Source: Clostridia bacterium | Lineage (GTDB): Bacteria; Bacillota_A; Clostridia; Christensenellales; Aristaeellaceae | Reading direction: 5' to 3' | Length of the DNA: 64,000 bases | Assembly (NCBI GenBank): GCA_017620455.1 | Contig: JAFZQK010000034.1 | Coordinates: forward strand, 1 to 64,000 | Shown here: in pieces, positions 27,189 through 40,390 of the stretch | How positions within the stretch are numbered: position 1 is the stretch's first letter | Layout of the letters: each line of letters starts with the position of its first letter | Made by a program: the position numbers and the translations under genes | Notes under the pieces: model-generated | The model's database searches: none | Seen by the model: only the letters and a program-made list of their open reading frames with translations | Told to the model about the DNA's origin: nothing

Positions 27189-27259
27189 AATCCCTGGAAG
27201 AAAACAGCGCTCCCCCTCGTTTTTATTGGTGAAAGCAAATCCATTGGGAGGAAATCGCC

Positions 27260-28468
27260 ATGAAAAGCAGATTTGCAAGGACGCTTCCCGCGCTGCTGTG
27301 CGCGCTGTGCCTGATCCTCGCCGCGGCGCCCGCCCGGGCGGAGGTGCCCGGGGTGTACACCTACGCCACGGTCACCGGCACCCCGGATCTGAACGTCCGC
27401 TCCGGCCCCGGCACGGAATACGCCGTCATCGGCAACGTGCCCCAGGGCGCCGTCGTGGGCGTGCTGAGCGAATACGGGAACTGGTATCAGGTCTATGTGC
27501 CCAGCTTATCCATGAACGGATACATGAGCAAGACCTACCTGACGCTGACCTCCTCCCCCACGCCCGCAACGCCCACGGTGCCCGCCGCCGGCACCGGCGT
27601 GGTCAGCAACCCCAATCCTTCCGGGTATCTGAACCTGCGCCAGTACCCCAGCATGTCCGCCCCGGTCCTGGGCATTTATTACAACGGCGCGGTGTTTACC
27701 CTGCTGGCCGCCACCTCCGACGGCTGGTATCAGGTGCAGATCAACGGGAACACAGGCTATTTCCGGCACGAATACGTCACCGTGAACGGCGCAAACCCGG
27801 GCGGCGGCGGCGCCGTGCCCCCCTCCGGGCAGACGGGCTACGTTTACGCCGCCAACGGCAAAAAGGTGAACCTGCGCTCCCTGCCCTCCTATACCGGCTC
27901 CACCATCATCGGCCAGTATCCCTCCGGCACGCCGCTGACGGTGCTCAGCGCTTCCGGCGCTTTCTGGACCGTCCAGGTCCAGGGCGCCGTAGGCTATATG
28001 GACTCCGCCTTCATTTCCGTGTCCGGCGGCGGCGTCTCCCCCAATCCCCGGCCCCAGACCCGCGGCACCGCCACGGTGAACAATCCCAAAGCCACCCAGT
28101 TCCTGAACCTGCGCGCCCAGCCCTCCACCACCGCCAAGGTGATCGCCCAGTATAAGAACGGCACCCGGTTCGAGGTCATCGCCCCGGGCGAAACCTGGAC
28201 CAAGGTGTACGGCAGCGCCACCGGCAACGTGGGGTACTTTATGACCAAGTACCTGCGCCTCAGCGGCGTGTCCGCCTCCCCCACCAAGACGGTGAAGAAC
28301 AACGGCAATTACGTGAACCTGCGCACCGCGCCCCGGAAGGTCAGCGGCAACGTCAGCGTGCAGGTGCCCCACGGGGCCACCGTCACCGTGCTCACCCCCG
28401 GCGACGAATGGACCCAGGTGCGCTACGGCAGCAGGGTCGGCTATATGATGACGGCGTTCCTGAAATAA
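27260..28468 (+). CDS. Secreted SH3b five-repeat protein
   Basis: A 402-residue exported protein with a signal peptide (cleavage after PARA, about residue 28). Five bacterial SH3 (SH3_3) repeats follow. Each starts with a variant of LNVRSGPG (LNLRQYPS, VNLRSLPS, LNLRAQPS, VNLRTAPR) and ends about 30 residues later in W-x-x-V, joined by Pro/Gly/Thr-rich linkers. SH3b domains usually bind peptidoglycan. No catalytic domain is present, so it is probably a cell-wall binding or adaptor protein. It has its own ribosome site (GGGAGG) and a strong terminator. Confidence 0.88.
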   Translation: MKSRFARTLPALLCALCLILAAAPARAEVPGVYTYATVTGTPDLNVRSGPGTEYAVIGNVPQGAVVGVLSEYGNWYQVYVPSLSMNGYMSKTYLTLTSSPTPATPTVPAAGTGVVSNPNPSGYLNLRQYPSMSAPVLGIYYNGAVFTLLAATSDGWYQVQINGNTGYFRHEYVTVNGANPGGGGAVPPSGQTGYVYAANGKKVNLRSLPSYTGSTIIGQYPSGTPLTVLSASGAFWTVQVQGAVGYMDSAFISVSGGGVSPNPRPQTRGTATVNNPKATQFLNLRAQPSTTAKVIAQYKNGTRFEVIAPGETWTKVYGSATGNVGYFMTKYLRLSGVSASPTKTVKNNGNYVNLRTAPRKVSGNVSVQVPHGATVTVLTPGDEWTQVRYGSRVGYMMTAFLK

Positions 28469-28490
28469 GCAAATATACAACCAATCAAAA

Positions 28491-28532
28491 ACCCGCCGGG
28501 CTGCAGCATCGCTTCCCGGCGGGTGTGTTTTT
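28491..28532 (+). terminator. Terminator of the SH3b gene
   Basis: ACCCGCCGGG (28491-28500) pairs with CCCGGCGGGT (28514-28523), followed by a T-run. With the A-rich left flank it may also serve the converging kinase gene, which ends at 28536. Confidence 0.8.
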
Positions 28533-28535
28533 GTG

Positions 28536-29174
28536 TCAGGCCAGGCCGAAAATCTTTTCCGCCAGGCGCATGGTCTCCTCCGGGGTCCTGCTTTCGTCCC
28601 GCAGGATCACCGGGAAGCCGGAATGCAGGAATTCGTCGTAAACCTCCTGGCTGTTGATCCTCGTCAGCATTTCCCGGTAATTATCCAGCGCCTTCTGCGG
28701 GTCCGGTTCCTCCAGAAGCAGGCTGTAAATGAACTGCTTTTCCGGGTCCGGACGGTCAAAAAAGCGGCTGATGGATACGGCCGGGTCCGCCAGCATGATG
28801 AGCACGTGGCCCTCGGGGGCGATTTTCCGCAGGGTTTCCAGGCTGATATTGGTGTCCACAAAAATCTTTTTGCCCTGCCCGATCAGCTTCGGCAGGATGC
28901 GAAGCTCCACGATCTCGCATTCCTTTTTCGCGCCATTGAGCCACCGGACGTACTCTTCCGGGGTGCGGCGGACAAATTCATGCCAATCCTTCAGGTCCCG
29001 GGTGTAGGTAAGGCATGGAAACTCGTTTTTGTCCAGTTCCGGCAGCACCTCGTCCTGATAGTTTTCCCCGCAGCAAATGCCACCGTGCTTCTCGGCCAAC
29101 AGTTTCACCATGGTGGATTTCCCGCCGTAGGACGACCCGCTGATGAAATACACGTCCTTGAATTGGTCCTTCAT
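28536..29174 (-). CDS. P-loop nucleoside/shikimate-kinase-like protein
   Basis: A 212-residue P-loop NTPase with a near-N-terminal Walker A (SGSSYGGKST, residues about 12-21). It is all alpha/beta with FVDTN in the place of a Walker-B or substrate-binding strand. No family-specific motif lets me name a substrate. AAA/zeta-toxin-like or nucleoside kinases are the nearest pattern. The start at 29174 has GGAGGATAAGG upstream; an ATG-less extension to 29210 is unlikely. It is the last gene of the gin-HAD/TMK-mnmA cluster, 16 bases after mnmA. Confidence 0.6.
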   Translation of the reverse strand: MKDQFKDVYFISGSSYGGKSTMVKLLAEKHGGICCGENYQDEVLPELDKNEFPCLTYTRDLKDWHEFVRRTPEEYVRWLNGAKKECEIVELRILPKLIGQGKKIFVDTNISLETLRKIAPEGHVLIMLADPAVSISRFFDRPDPEKQFIYSLLLEEPDPQKALDNYREMLTRINSQEVYDEFLHSGFPVILRDESRTPEETMRLAEKIFGLA

Positions 29175-29190
29175 CGTCCTTATCCTCCAT

Positions 29191-31538
<2,348 letters not shown>

Positions 31539-31578
31539 AAAAAAACATCCTTCCATCATTCGGTCGGATGTTATTGTA

Positions 31579-31761
31579 TCACACCTGCCCCCCGCCGCGC
31601 AAGGCCGCGGGCGGGTACAGCCGGCACAGCCGCCGCCTCTTTTCCGGCGGCGCGGCCAGGCGCACCAATCGCTTTTCACAGGGAAAGCAGATCAGACAGC
31701 CCAGGATATGCAGCCCCGCGGGGTACTTTTCCCCGCAGATCAGGCACCTGTCTTCCGGCAC
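31579..31761 (-). CDS. csfB: Sigma-G inhibitor Gin (CsfB)
   Basis: A 60-residue protein with the Gin zinc-binding pattern: CLICGEK at residues 6-12, GLHILG, then CLICFPCEKR (C-x-x-C). Gin prevents early SigG activity in the forespore and can act on SigE in the mother cell. A GTG start at 31761 has GGGGGGAGG directly upstream. Position just upstream of tmk is also known from B. subtilis (csfB region near tmk). A SigF-like promoter is at 31786-31815. Short but well supported by the cysteine spacing and context. Confidence 0.8.
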   Translation of the reverse strand: MPEDRCLICGEKYPAGLHILGCLICFPCEKRLVRLAAPPEKRRRLCRLYPPAALRGGGQV

Positions 31762-31785
31762 GGTTCCTCCCCCCTTTCCGCATTT

Positions 31786-31815
31786 CAGCGTGCCCCGGAC
31801 CAGGAAAAATTATGC
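31786..31815 (-). promoter_or_regulatory. SigF-like promoter of gin
   Basis: On the minus strand, GCATA (31815-31811), a 15-base gap and GGGCACGCTG (31795-31786). This fits the forespore sigma-F pattern GYATA-15-GGNNANANTR with one mismatch. csfB is SigF-dependent in B. subtilis. Confidence 0.4.
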
Positions 31816-31852
31816 GTTCCTTGAAAATTTTTCTGTGCGGGTGTTCCGTCCG

Positions 31853-31887
31853 CAAAAAAATACCCTCCGCAGCCGAAGCCGGGAGGG
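31853..31887 (-). terminator. Terminator of the DUF308 gene
   Basis: On the minus strand CCCTCC and GGAGGG enclose a GC-rich loop, followed by TATTTTTTT. It separates the DUF308 unit from gin. Confidence 0.75.
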
Positions 31888-31907
31888 GATCTGCGCGAAA
31901 ACCGCCG

Positions 31908-32459
31908 TTATTTCCCGCCGTGCCTGTCCGAAAAGAACACCAGCGCAATGTCCGTCACGCCTTCGTAGATCAGCGCGGCGCCGATGACGATCACGGCGGT
32001 CCTCATGACCGCGAAGGGATTGGACAGGATCACCGCCCCCAGCAGGGCGCTGAGCGCCGCCATGCCCATCAGCACGCCCCAGCGCGGGTTCCCGGCCTTT
32101 TTCGCGTCCAGGGCGCGCAGGATATTGCCGATGCCGAAGCCCACCAGAAGGATGCCGAAAATCGTGGGAATTGCGCTTTCCACCGCCCGGGGATTGCCCA
32201 CCATGAACAGGCCAAGCCCCAGGGAAAACACGCCCACGATCAGATCGCTCTGGAACAGCACCGGGCAGGAATGATCCTGCTCGAAATACCTGACGATGCG
32301 GATCACCCCCGCCGCGATGGCGAAGCCGCCCAGGATGTAGCACAGGGAATTCAGCGCCGCTTCGGGAAACAGCACCAGCAGCAGCCCGCCCAGCGCGCAC
32401 AGCGCCGCGGAGAAAAACCAGTTCTTCTTCATTTTTTCCCACAGTTCGTTCAATTGCAT
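31908..32459 (-). CDS. DUF308/HdeD-like membrane protein
   Basis: A 183-residue protein with six hydrophobic helices in three pairs, as in the DUF308 (HdeD) family. The repeated pattern LGGLLLVLFPEAAL, LGLGLFMVGNPRA and LLGAVILSNPFA (small-residue helix, then a Pro turn) marks the internal repeats. The family is linked to acid stress in enterobacteria; no role is known in Firmicutes. AGAGGGA precedes the ATG at 32459. It is divergent from bioY. Confidence 0.85.
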   Translation of the reverse strand: MQLNELWEKMKKNWFFSAALCALGGLLLVLFPEAALNSLCYILGGFAIAAGVIRIVRYFEQDHSCPVLFQSDLIVGVFSLGLGLFMVGNPRAVESAIPTIFGILLVGFGIGNILRALDAKKAGNPRWGVLMGMAALSALLGAVILSNPFAVMRTAVIVIGAALIYEGVTDIALVFFSDRHGGK

Positions 32460-32510
32460 TCTGCGTCCCTCTTTTCCCGTTTTCCCGATAAAACCGCCCG
32501 TTTTACGCCC

Positions 32511-32539
32511 TTGACTTCCGGGACGGCCCCCAGTATAAT
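32511..32539 (+). promoter_or_regulatory. bioY promoter
   Basis: TTGACT at 32511-32516, a 17-base spacer and TATAAT at 32534-32539. I see no BirA-type TTGTTAAC operator over or near it. Confidence 0.7.
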
Positions 32540-32589
32540 ACCCCGGGCGGAGAAAGTCAACCGCCCCCCTGCGAAAGGAGACCGCCCGT

Positions 32590-33111
32590 ATGAAAAACAT
32601 CCGCGTTCTGGTATTCTGCGCCCTGTTCGCCGCCCTGACCGCCGTGTGCGCCCAGCTGGCCGTGCCCCTGGACCCCGTGCCCATCAGCCTGTGCACCTTC
32701 GCGGTGATGCTGTGCGGGCTGCTGCTGGGCTGGAAATACGGCGGGATTGCCATACTGGTGTACATCCTGCTGGGCGCGGTGGGCGCGCCGGTGTTCGCCG
32801 GGTTCAAAAACGGCGCGGCGGCCCTGGCCGGCCCCACGGCGGGCTATATTTTCGGCTATCTGCCCTATGCCATGCTCTGCGGCCTGCCCTTCCGGCGCGC
32901 CCAGGATACCTTCCCGGGGCGGTGCCTCATGTGCGCCGTCGGCACGGCGGTATGCTATGCCCTGGGCACGGCGTGGTTCATGCGCTCTACGGGCCGCGCC
33001 CTGGCGGAAAGCCTGTCTTTGTGCGTGCTGCCCTTCCTGCCCGGGGACGCGGCGAAGATCCTGCTCGCATCCCTGCTGACGCCCCGGCTGCGCAGCGCCA
33101 TGAAAACCTGA
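32590..33111 (+). CDS. bioY: Biotin transporter substrate-binding subunit BioY
   Basis: A 173-residue S component of an ECF-type biotin transporter with about five to six helices. The family pattern is clear: VPLDPVPISLCTFAVMLCGLLLG near the N-terminus, then LLGAVGAPVFAGFKNGAAAL-type loop, GPTAGYIFGY, and PGDAAKILLA at the end. AAAGGAG precedes the ATG. No ECF ATPase or EcfT gene is nearby, so it either uses a shared module or works alone, as some BioY proteins do. It implies biotin scavenging. Confidence 0.95.
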   Translation: MKNIRVLVFCALFAALTAVCAQLAVPLDPVPISLCTFAVMLCGLLLGWKYGGIAILVYILLGAVGAPVFAGFKNGAAALAGPTAGYIFGYLPYAMLCGLPFRRAQDTFPGRCLMCAVGTAVCYALGTAWFMRSTGRALAESLSLCVLPFLPGDAAKILLASLLTPRLRSAMKT

Positions 33112-33124
33112 GCACAGAAAACAC

Positions 33125-33166
33125 AAGAGGATGTTGCAGAAGCCAATCTGCAATATCCTCTTTGTT
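33125..33166 (+). terminator. Terminator hairpin of bioY
   Basis: A 16-bp stem (33125-33140 with 33147-33162) has loop AGCCAA and one G-T wobble, followed by TGTTT. It is also the left end of repeat copy 2. The stem differs from the rqcH terminator by paired changes that keep base pairing. Confidence 0.75.
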
Positions 33167-33391
33167 TACAGGGATATTGGTTCTCATAGAAGAATGAGCA
33201 ACATTGAATACCAGGGAATCGAAGAACCCCGGGGCGGTTTGGAGGGGCCGCAGCCCCTCCAACTGTAATCCGCAGCAGCGACCTGTGCGCTGCGAGGAGC
33301 ATTTTTGCGAAGCAGAGCATGCCCTGCGGGAGCAAAAATGCTTTCCTTGCGCCTTTTCCGCCCGGGAGTCCCGCAGGGACGAGAGGAAAAG
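33125..33391 (+). repeat. Dispersed multi-hairpin repeat, copy 2
   Basis: Matches the reverse complement of 1-262 with scattered substitutions. In order it carries the terminator hairpin, TTGGTTCTCAT then GAATGAGCAACAT, a GGAGGGGC hairpin near 33240-33262, the GCATTTTTGC/GCAAAAATGC stem, and the CCTTTTCC/GGAAAAGG outer pair around 33353-33391. No gene is seen. A palindrome, TCAAATGGA/TCCATTTGA (33405-33425), follows. This fills the 327-base gap between bioY and the ABC gene. Confidence 0.85.
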
Positions 33392-33438
33392 GCGTTTTAA
33401 GTCGTTCAAATGGAGGATCCATTTGATCGAAGGATTTT

Positions 33439-36102
33439 TTATTCCGTCCGCAGGGCCACCACGGGGTCCTTCTTCGCCGCCAGGCGGGAAGGGATCAGCC
33501 CGGCGATGAGGGTGAGCAGCATGGAAATGCCCACCAGGATCGCCCCCGCCCGGGCGGGCAGCCCGGCGATATTGGCGATGCCGGTGTAGCGGTGGATCAC
33601 CAGGTTCATCGCCACCACCAGCGCCAGCGTCATCAGGATGCCCAGCGCCCCGGCAATGAAGCCGATGATGAGGGTCTCGGCGTTGAACACCCGGGAAATA
33701 TCCCGTTTGGATGCGCCGATGGCCCGCAGGATGCCGATCTCCTTAGTGCGCTCCAGGACGCTGATGTAGGTGATGATCCCGATCATGATGGAGGACACCA
33801 CCAGCGAAATGGCCACGAAGGCGATGAGCACATAGCTGACGGCGTTGATGATAGTGGTGACGGAGGACATGAGCAGCCCCACATAATCGGTGTAGCGGAT
33901 CCGGTCCTCCTCCGGGACGGATTCGTTGTAGGCGCTGATGATCTCGCTGATTTTTTCCTTGGCTTCAAAGCTCTTGGGATAGATGAAGATGGAAGCGGGG
34001 GAATCGATATCGCTGACCCCCAGATCCGACAGGTTTTTCTTCAGGGTACCGCCCCGGGCGTCCGGCAGCGCGGCCTTGAGCAGCTGGCGCAGATCATCCT
34101 TGCTCATCATGTTCAGCAGGAATTCCGGCACCTGGGCGATGCTGCTCTGCACTTCCTTGCTCATTCCCATGGCGCCGGCGTAGTTCCGGAAAAACTCGCT
34201 GACGGTCATATCGTCCAGGGCGGAAAACAGGTCCACATTGGCGGCCTCGAACACCTGGCCGGTGAATACGTCGATGGTGGGATCGCTCAGCTGCTCCTGA
34301 ACGATCTGGCTGTTCCACACCGTATCCAGCAGGTACTCCATCAGCTCCCGGCGGTAGCCCACCGCCCCGGTCATGGAGGTGGCCACCGCGCCCTCGGCGG
34401 GCCGCAGGATGCCCACCACTTTGATTTCCATGGCTTCCTTCAGCTTTTCGTCCAGGAAGCCGTCGTCCTTCCTCCGGTCCACCCAGGCGACGCCCTGCTT
34501 TTCATAGTACGCCGTGTTCACCAGCAGTTTGAAGCGCAGGGAAAGCAGCTCGTCGTAGGTGAATTCCATATCCACGCTTTCGATGGGGTGGCCCTGCTGC
34601 AGCTCCTCGAACTGGGGCTTCAATTCGCTCTGGTCCTTGAGCCCCAGGGAATAGAGGGTATAATCGCTCAGCTCGTTCCGGGAATTGACGATGATCACTA
34701 CTTCGTCCATTTTTTCGGGCATCCGCCCCGCCAGCACCGTGTACTGGGAGGCCAGCAGATCCGGATTGTCCAAAAGCGCCTCGAACACGTTCATCTGCCG
34801 CATGGAGGAATTCATCATGGCCTGGGACATCCCCGTGGTGGACGAGGCGGCGGCCAGCATCATCCCCATGCCGCTGGCCTCCAGCACGGTGGAGGGGTTC
34901 ACCTGCACCGCCGAGCCGTCGTCCAGCACGCGGTAAACGGTCAGGGGCGTATCGTATTCGTACTGGATGCCGGTGACGTACTGCTGGATGCCGGCGCCCT
35001 CGTTTTCCAGGTATTTTTTGAAAGCGGTCAGGTTGTTTTCCGTGATGCCGCTCATCCAGGCGCTCATCACCCGGGTCATGCGGTCGCCGGAATAGATTTT
35101 TCCTTCCTCGTGCTCCTTTTCCTCCAGGGACAGGCCCATCACGCTGGAGAGCATGTCCGTCATGTCGATGGTCATGGCGTCGATCTCCAGGGGGTAGGAG
35201 GACAGGGTGTCCCGTTGCACCCGCTCGATATAATTGTTCACCCCCGCGGACAGGGACAGGATCAGCGCGATGCCGATGATGCCGATGGAGCCGGCAAAGG
35301 CGGTGAGCACCGTGCGGCCCTTCTTGGTGAGCAGGTTATTGAGGCTCAGGCTCAGGGCGGTGAGGAAGCTCATGGACGGCCTCTTCTGCTTCCGGGGCGT
35401 TTCCCGGGCCTGTTCTTCCTCCTCCGGGCAGGGGTTGCTGTCGCTGACCACCTTCCCGTCCAGCAGCCGGATGACCCGGTTGGCGTAATTGTCCGCCAGA
35501 TCCGGGTTATGGGTCACCACGATCACCAGCTTTTCCCGGGCGATCTCCTTGAGGATCTCCATCACCTGCACGCTGGTTTCGCTGTCCAGGGCGCCGGTGG
35601 GCTCGTCCGCCAGGAGGATATCCGGGTCGTTCACCAGCGCCCGGGCGATGGCCACCCGCTGCATCTGCCCGCCGCTCATCTGATTGGGCTTCTTTTTGAT
35701 CTGGTCCCGCAAGCCCACCTTGTCCAGCGCCTCCAGCGCCCGGCGGCGGCGCTCCTCCCGGCCCACGCCGGACAGCGTCAGCGCCAATTCCACATTGGAC
35801 AGCACCGTCTGGTGGGGGATCAGGTTATAGCTCTGGAATACGAACCCCACCGAATGGTTGCGGTAGGCGTCCCAGTCCGCGTCGGTATAGCGGCGGGTGG
35901 AAACGCCGTTGATGATCAGATCCCCCCGGGTGTACTGGTCCAGGCCGCCGATCAGGTTCAGCAGCGTGGTTTTCCCGCAGCCGGAGGGCCCCAGGATGGC
36001 GGCAAATTCACATTTCCGGAAGGTCAGGTCGATCCCCCGCAGGGCCTCCACCTTGGTATCCCCGGTGAGATAATCCTTGGCGATATCCTTTAAAACCAGC
36101 AT
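33439..36102 (-). CDS. MacB-like ABC exporter, fused ATPase and permease
   Basis: An 887-residue fusion. Residues 1-235 are an ABC ATPase of the LolD/MacB type: Walker [10 protein letters not shown], signature [15 protein letters not shown], Walker [14 protein letters not shown]. One helix (about 270-295) then begins the permease, followed by a large extracytoplasmic domain of about 400 residues and three C-terminal FtsX helices ([24 protein letters not shown]). The MacB/FtsX class drives mechanical transport or peptide export without moving substrate through the membrane helices. The start at 36102 has AAAGGAG. No adaptor or outer-membrane partner is present, as expected for a monoderm. Confidence 0.93.
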   Translation of the reverse strand: MLVLKDIAKDYLTGDTKVEALRGIDLTFRKCEFAAILGPSGCGKTTLLNLIGGLDQYTRGDLIINGVSTRRYTDADWDAYRNHSVGFVFQSYNLIPHQTVLSNVELALTLSGVGREERRRRALEALDKVGLRDQIKKKPNQMSGGQMQRVAIARALVNDPDILLADEPTGALDSETSVQVMEILKEIAREKLVIVVTHNPDLADNYANRVIRLLDGKVVSDSNPCPEEEEQARETPRKQKRPSMSFLTALSLSLNNLLTKKGRTVLTAFAGSIGIIGIALILSLSAGVNNYIERVQRDTLSSYPLEIDAMTIDMTDMLSSVMGLSLEEKEHEEGKIYSGDRMTRVMSAWMSGITENNLTAFKKYLENEGAGIQQYVTGIQYEYDTPLTVYRVLDDGSAVQVNPSTVLEASGMGMMLAAASSTTGMSQAMMNSSMRQMNVFEALLDNPDLLASQYTVLAGRMPEKMDEVVIIVNSRNELSDYTLYSLGLKDQSELKPQFEELQQGHPIESVDMEFTYDELLSLRFKLLVNTAYYEKQGVAWVDRRKDDGFLDEKLKEAMEIKVVGILRPAEGAVATSMTGAVGYRRELMEYLLDTVWNSQIVQEQLSDPTIDVFTGQVFEAANVDLFSALDDMTVSEFFRNYAGAMGMSKEVQSSIAQVPEFLLNMMSKDDLRQLLKAALPDARGGTLKKNLSDLGVSDIDSPASIFIYPKSFEAKEKISEIISAYNESVPEEDRIRYTDYVGLLMSSVTTIINAVSYVLIAFVAISLVVSSIMIGIITYISVLERTKEIGILRAIGASKRDISRVFNAETLIIGFIAGALGILMTLALVVAMNLVIHRYTGIANIAGLPARAGAILVGISMLLTLIAGLIPSRLAAKKDPVVALRTE

Positions 36103-36167
36103 AAATCCGCTCCTTTTTATCACGAGCCGTCCCCACGGAGAACGGCAGGGCATACAGCCTCATTTTT

Positions 36168-36196
36168 ATTATAGCAAAAAGATATAACGAAATTAT
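36168..36196 (-). promoter_or_regulatory. Extended -10 promoter of the ABC exporter
   Basis: On the minus strand TGC-TATAAT (TATAAT at 36173-36168) lies in an AT-rich stretch. The -35 at about 36191-36196 is poor. It is about 65 bases before the start codon. Confidence 0.45.
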
Positions 36197-36331
36197 GAAA
36201 AAATCAAGGCAAGCCGGGAACATTCTGCCTGTTTTCCCGCTTTTCTCCCCGCCCCGGCCCGTTTTTTCCGCCCGTTTTCCCGCTTCCGGCCTTCCGGCTC
36301 AAAAAAAATCGTCTTTTTCGCATTTTCCCTC

Positions 36332-36360
36332 TTGATTTTTTTCCCGGGATCGTGTATCAT
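36332..36360 (+). promoter_or_regulatory. tRNA-Thr promoter
   Basis: TTGATT at 36332-36337, a 17-base spacer and TATCAT at 36355-36360, 25 bases before the tRNA. Confidence 0.55.
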
Positions 36361-36385
36361 AACCCTGCTGCCCAAAAAGCGGCGC

Positions 36386-36460
<75 letters not shown>

Positions 36461-36461
<1 letters not shown>

Positions 36462-36507
36462 AACCCCGAAAGCCTTGAGTTATAAGGGCTGGAGGGGTTT
36501 TCGTTTG
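36461..36507 (+). terminator. tRNA-Thr terminator
   Basis: AACCCC and AGCC pair with AGGGCT and GGGGTT, with small internal bulges, followed by TTTTCGTTT. About 120 bases of AT-rich sequence (36508-36630) without a gene follow. Confidence 0.65.
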
Positions 36508-36632
36508 CCATTTTTTAGGCTTTTTTCTGTCCTCCAAATTTCCAGAAACCCACACAAAACCCCACACGGGGCATAAAAAACGGACCGAAACCGCTGTTTC
36601 AAGTCCATGTTTTTTTCTGTCATGACCCACGT

Positions 36633-36887
36633 TCAATTCACCGGAACGCTTTTCAGATACAGGGTGTCGGGGCTGATATCCAGATTCCCCGGCCAGACCG
36701 CCGTGCCGTACGCCGCCTGAACCTGAAAAAACACGTTTTTCAGATTTCTGTAAGCGGGCAGGGAAAAAAGAGGCTGCGCGTCGTAACGCCGCTTTTCCCC
36801 GTTTTTGAAAGTCAAAAGCAGCTGATAATCCGGGCAGGCTTCCACCGCGGCGACCCGGGGCAGCAATTCTTCTTTTCCGATCATCAT
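36633..36887 (-). CDS. DUF2442 domain protein
   Basis: An 84-residue protein of the DUF2442 type: VAAVEACPDYQLLLTFKNGEKRRYD (beta hairpin of the family), then a LKNVFFQV segment and VWPGNLDISPDTLY near the end. Family members often accompany DUF4160 toxin-antitoxin-like genes. No DUF4160 partner is here, so it appears solitary. Two adjacent ATG codons are possible starts, with GGGAGGG about nine to twelve bases upstream. It sits beside the tRNA-Thr, a common site for acquired genes. Confidence 0.75.
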   Translation of the reverse strand: MMIGKEELLPRVAAVEACPDYQLLLTFKNGEKRRYDAQPLFSLPAYRNLKNVFFQVQAAYGTAVWPGNLDISPDTLYLKSVPVN

Positions 36888-37023
36888 GATGCAATCCCTC
36901 CCGTCAGCGAAGCGGATCGATTTTGTACGTCTGTATTTATTATACCAGCGATTGTCTCATTGTTCAATTACAATCATCATATCTTGAAGAAGCGCAAGCC
37001 CCGCTTTGGCCCGCAGAAAGGCA

Positions 37024-37052
37024 TTGCAATCATCGCCCTCAAGCCGTATAAT
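37024..37052 (+). promoter_or_regulatory. Sigma-A promoter
   Basis: TTGCAA at 37024-37029, a 17-base spacer and TATAAT at 37047-37052. It is 38 bases before the DUF6273 gene. Confidence 0.65.
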
Positions 37053-37089
37053 TTTATAAGAGAATCACCGTCAGGACAGGAGGAACATC

Positions 37090-39368
<2,279 letters not shown>

Positions 39369-39373
39369 CCGCA

Positions 39374-39417
39374 AAAAAAACGCCCGTTCCAACCGATCGG
39401 AACGGGCGTCTTTTTTA
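39374..39417. terminator. Bidirectional terminator between esterase and tcdA
   Basis: CGCCCGTTCC (39381-39390) pairs with GGAACGGGCG (39399-39408), with an A-run on the left and a T-run on the right. It serves both converging genes and overlaps the tcdA stop codon (39415). Confidence 0.85.
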
Positions 39418-40131
39418 TCGGACGTTTGTCAGGTCTTTGATGACCTCCCCGGCCATGATCAGCCCCATCACCGTAGGCACGAAGGCCACGGACCCGGGCA
39501 GGGCGCGCTTGCCCGGCGGCAGGGCTTCCCCGGCGCATCCGGGCTGCAGGGGCGTCTCCCGGGAATAGACCACCTTCAGGCGGCGGATGCCCCGGCGGCG
39601 GCATTCCGTGCGCACGGCCCGGGCCAGGGGGCATACGGAGGTATCGTAAATATCCGCCACCCGGAAAGCCGTCGGGTCCAGCTTGTTCCCCGCGCCCATG
39701 GCGCTGATAACGGGCACCCCCGCCCGCTGCGCCTCCTCCGCCAGGGAGAGCTTCCCCTGCACGGTGTCGATGGCGTCCACGATGTAATTATACAGGGAAA
39801 AATCAAACTGACCCTTCGTTTCGGGCAGGTAAAACGTCCGCCAGACCGTCACCTGGCAATCGGGATTGATGTCCAGGATACGCGCCTTCGCCGCGTCCGT
39901 TTTGTACTGCCCCAGGGTGCTGTGCAGGGCGATGAGCTGGCGGTTCAGATTGCTTTCCGCCACCCGGTCGGGATCGATCAGATCCAGCGCGCCCACGCCG
40001 CTGCGGGCCAGGGCCTCCACGGCGCAGCTGCCCACGCCGCCCACGCCGAACACGGCGACCCGGCTGCGGCGCAGGATCTCCAGGGCCTGTTCCCCCAGCA
40101 GCATCCCGGTCCTGACAAATCTTTCGTCCAT
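39415..40131 (-). CDS. tcdA: tRNA threonylcarbamoyladenosine dehydratase TcdA
   Basis: A 238-residue ThiF/E1-like enzyme that cyclises t6A37 to ct6A in ANN-decoding tRNAs, at the expense of ATP. The nucleotide-binding loop GVGGVGSCAVEAL is near residues 28-40. Further family features are DLIDPDRVAESNLNRQ, DAIDTVQGK and a conserved SAMGAGNKLDPT. The C-terminal half has PTVMGLIMAGEV. The start at 40131 has AAAGGAA upstream, which excludes an earlier ATG at 40182. It stands alone between a terminator and a divergent promoter. Confidence 0.93.
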   Translation of the reverse strand: MDERFVRTGMLLGEQALEILRRSRVAVFGVGGVGSCAVEALARSGVGALDLIDPDRVAESNLNRQLIALHSTLGQYKTDAAKARILDINPDCQVTVWRTFYLPETKGQFDFSLYNYIVDAIDTVQGKLSLAEEAQRAGVPVISAMGAGNKLDPTAFRVADIYDTSVCPLARAVRTECRRRGIRRLKVVYSRETPLQPGCAGEALPPGKRALPGSVAFVPTVMGLIMAGEVIKDLTNVR

Positions 40132-40247
40132 GGCGTACGTTTCCTTTCCCGAGCGGTGCTTTTTTCCCCAGTATAAGCGCATTTTTCCCGCCGGTCAATT
40201 CCGGGAGGAAAAAATGTCCTTTTTTTCTTTCCGCTTCCATCATTTTC

Positions 40248-40276
40248 TTGACTTTTTGCCCCGTATGCGATAGAAT
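40248..40276 (+). promoter_or_regulatory. Sigma-A promoter with 115-base structured leader
   Basis: TTGACT at 40248-40253, a 17-base spacer and TAGAAT at 40271-40276. The leader to 40390 can fold through GCCGCC and GGCGGC with a CCTGCG hairpin inside. I recognise no riboswitch. Confidence 0.6.
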
Positions 40277-40390
40277 GCGAATGGTATCAAGCCCAATCGT
40301 TGACCGCCCTTCTCCCCGGCTGCCGCCCTGCGCCGCAGGCCGTGGTGAAATGGCGGCTTTCTCCGAATCATCTGAAAGGAGTTTTTCAAC

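Noticed and set aside
27260..28468. CRISPR or tandem DNA repeat
   Set aside because: The regular pattern is five SH3b protein repeats with diverged DNA, not identical DNA repeats with spacers. No CRISPR array was seen in the window.
32461..32589. BirA operator upstream of bioY
   Set aside because: No TTGTTAAC/GTTAACAA-type inverted repeat is found around the promoter.
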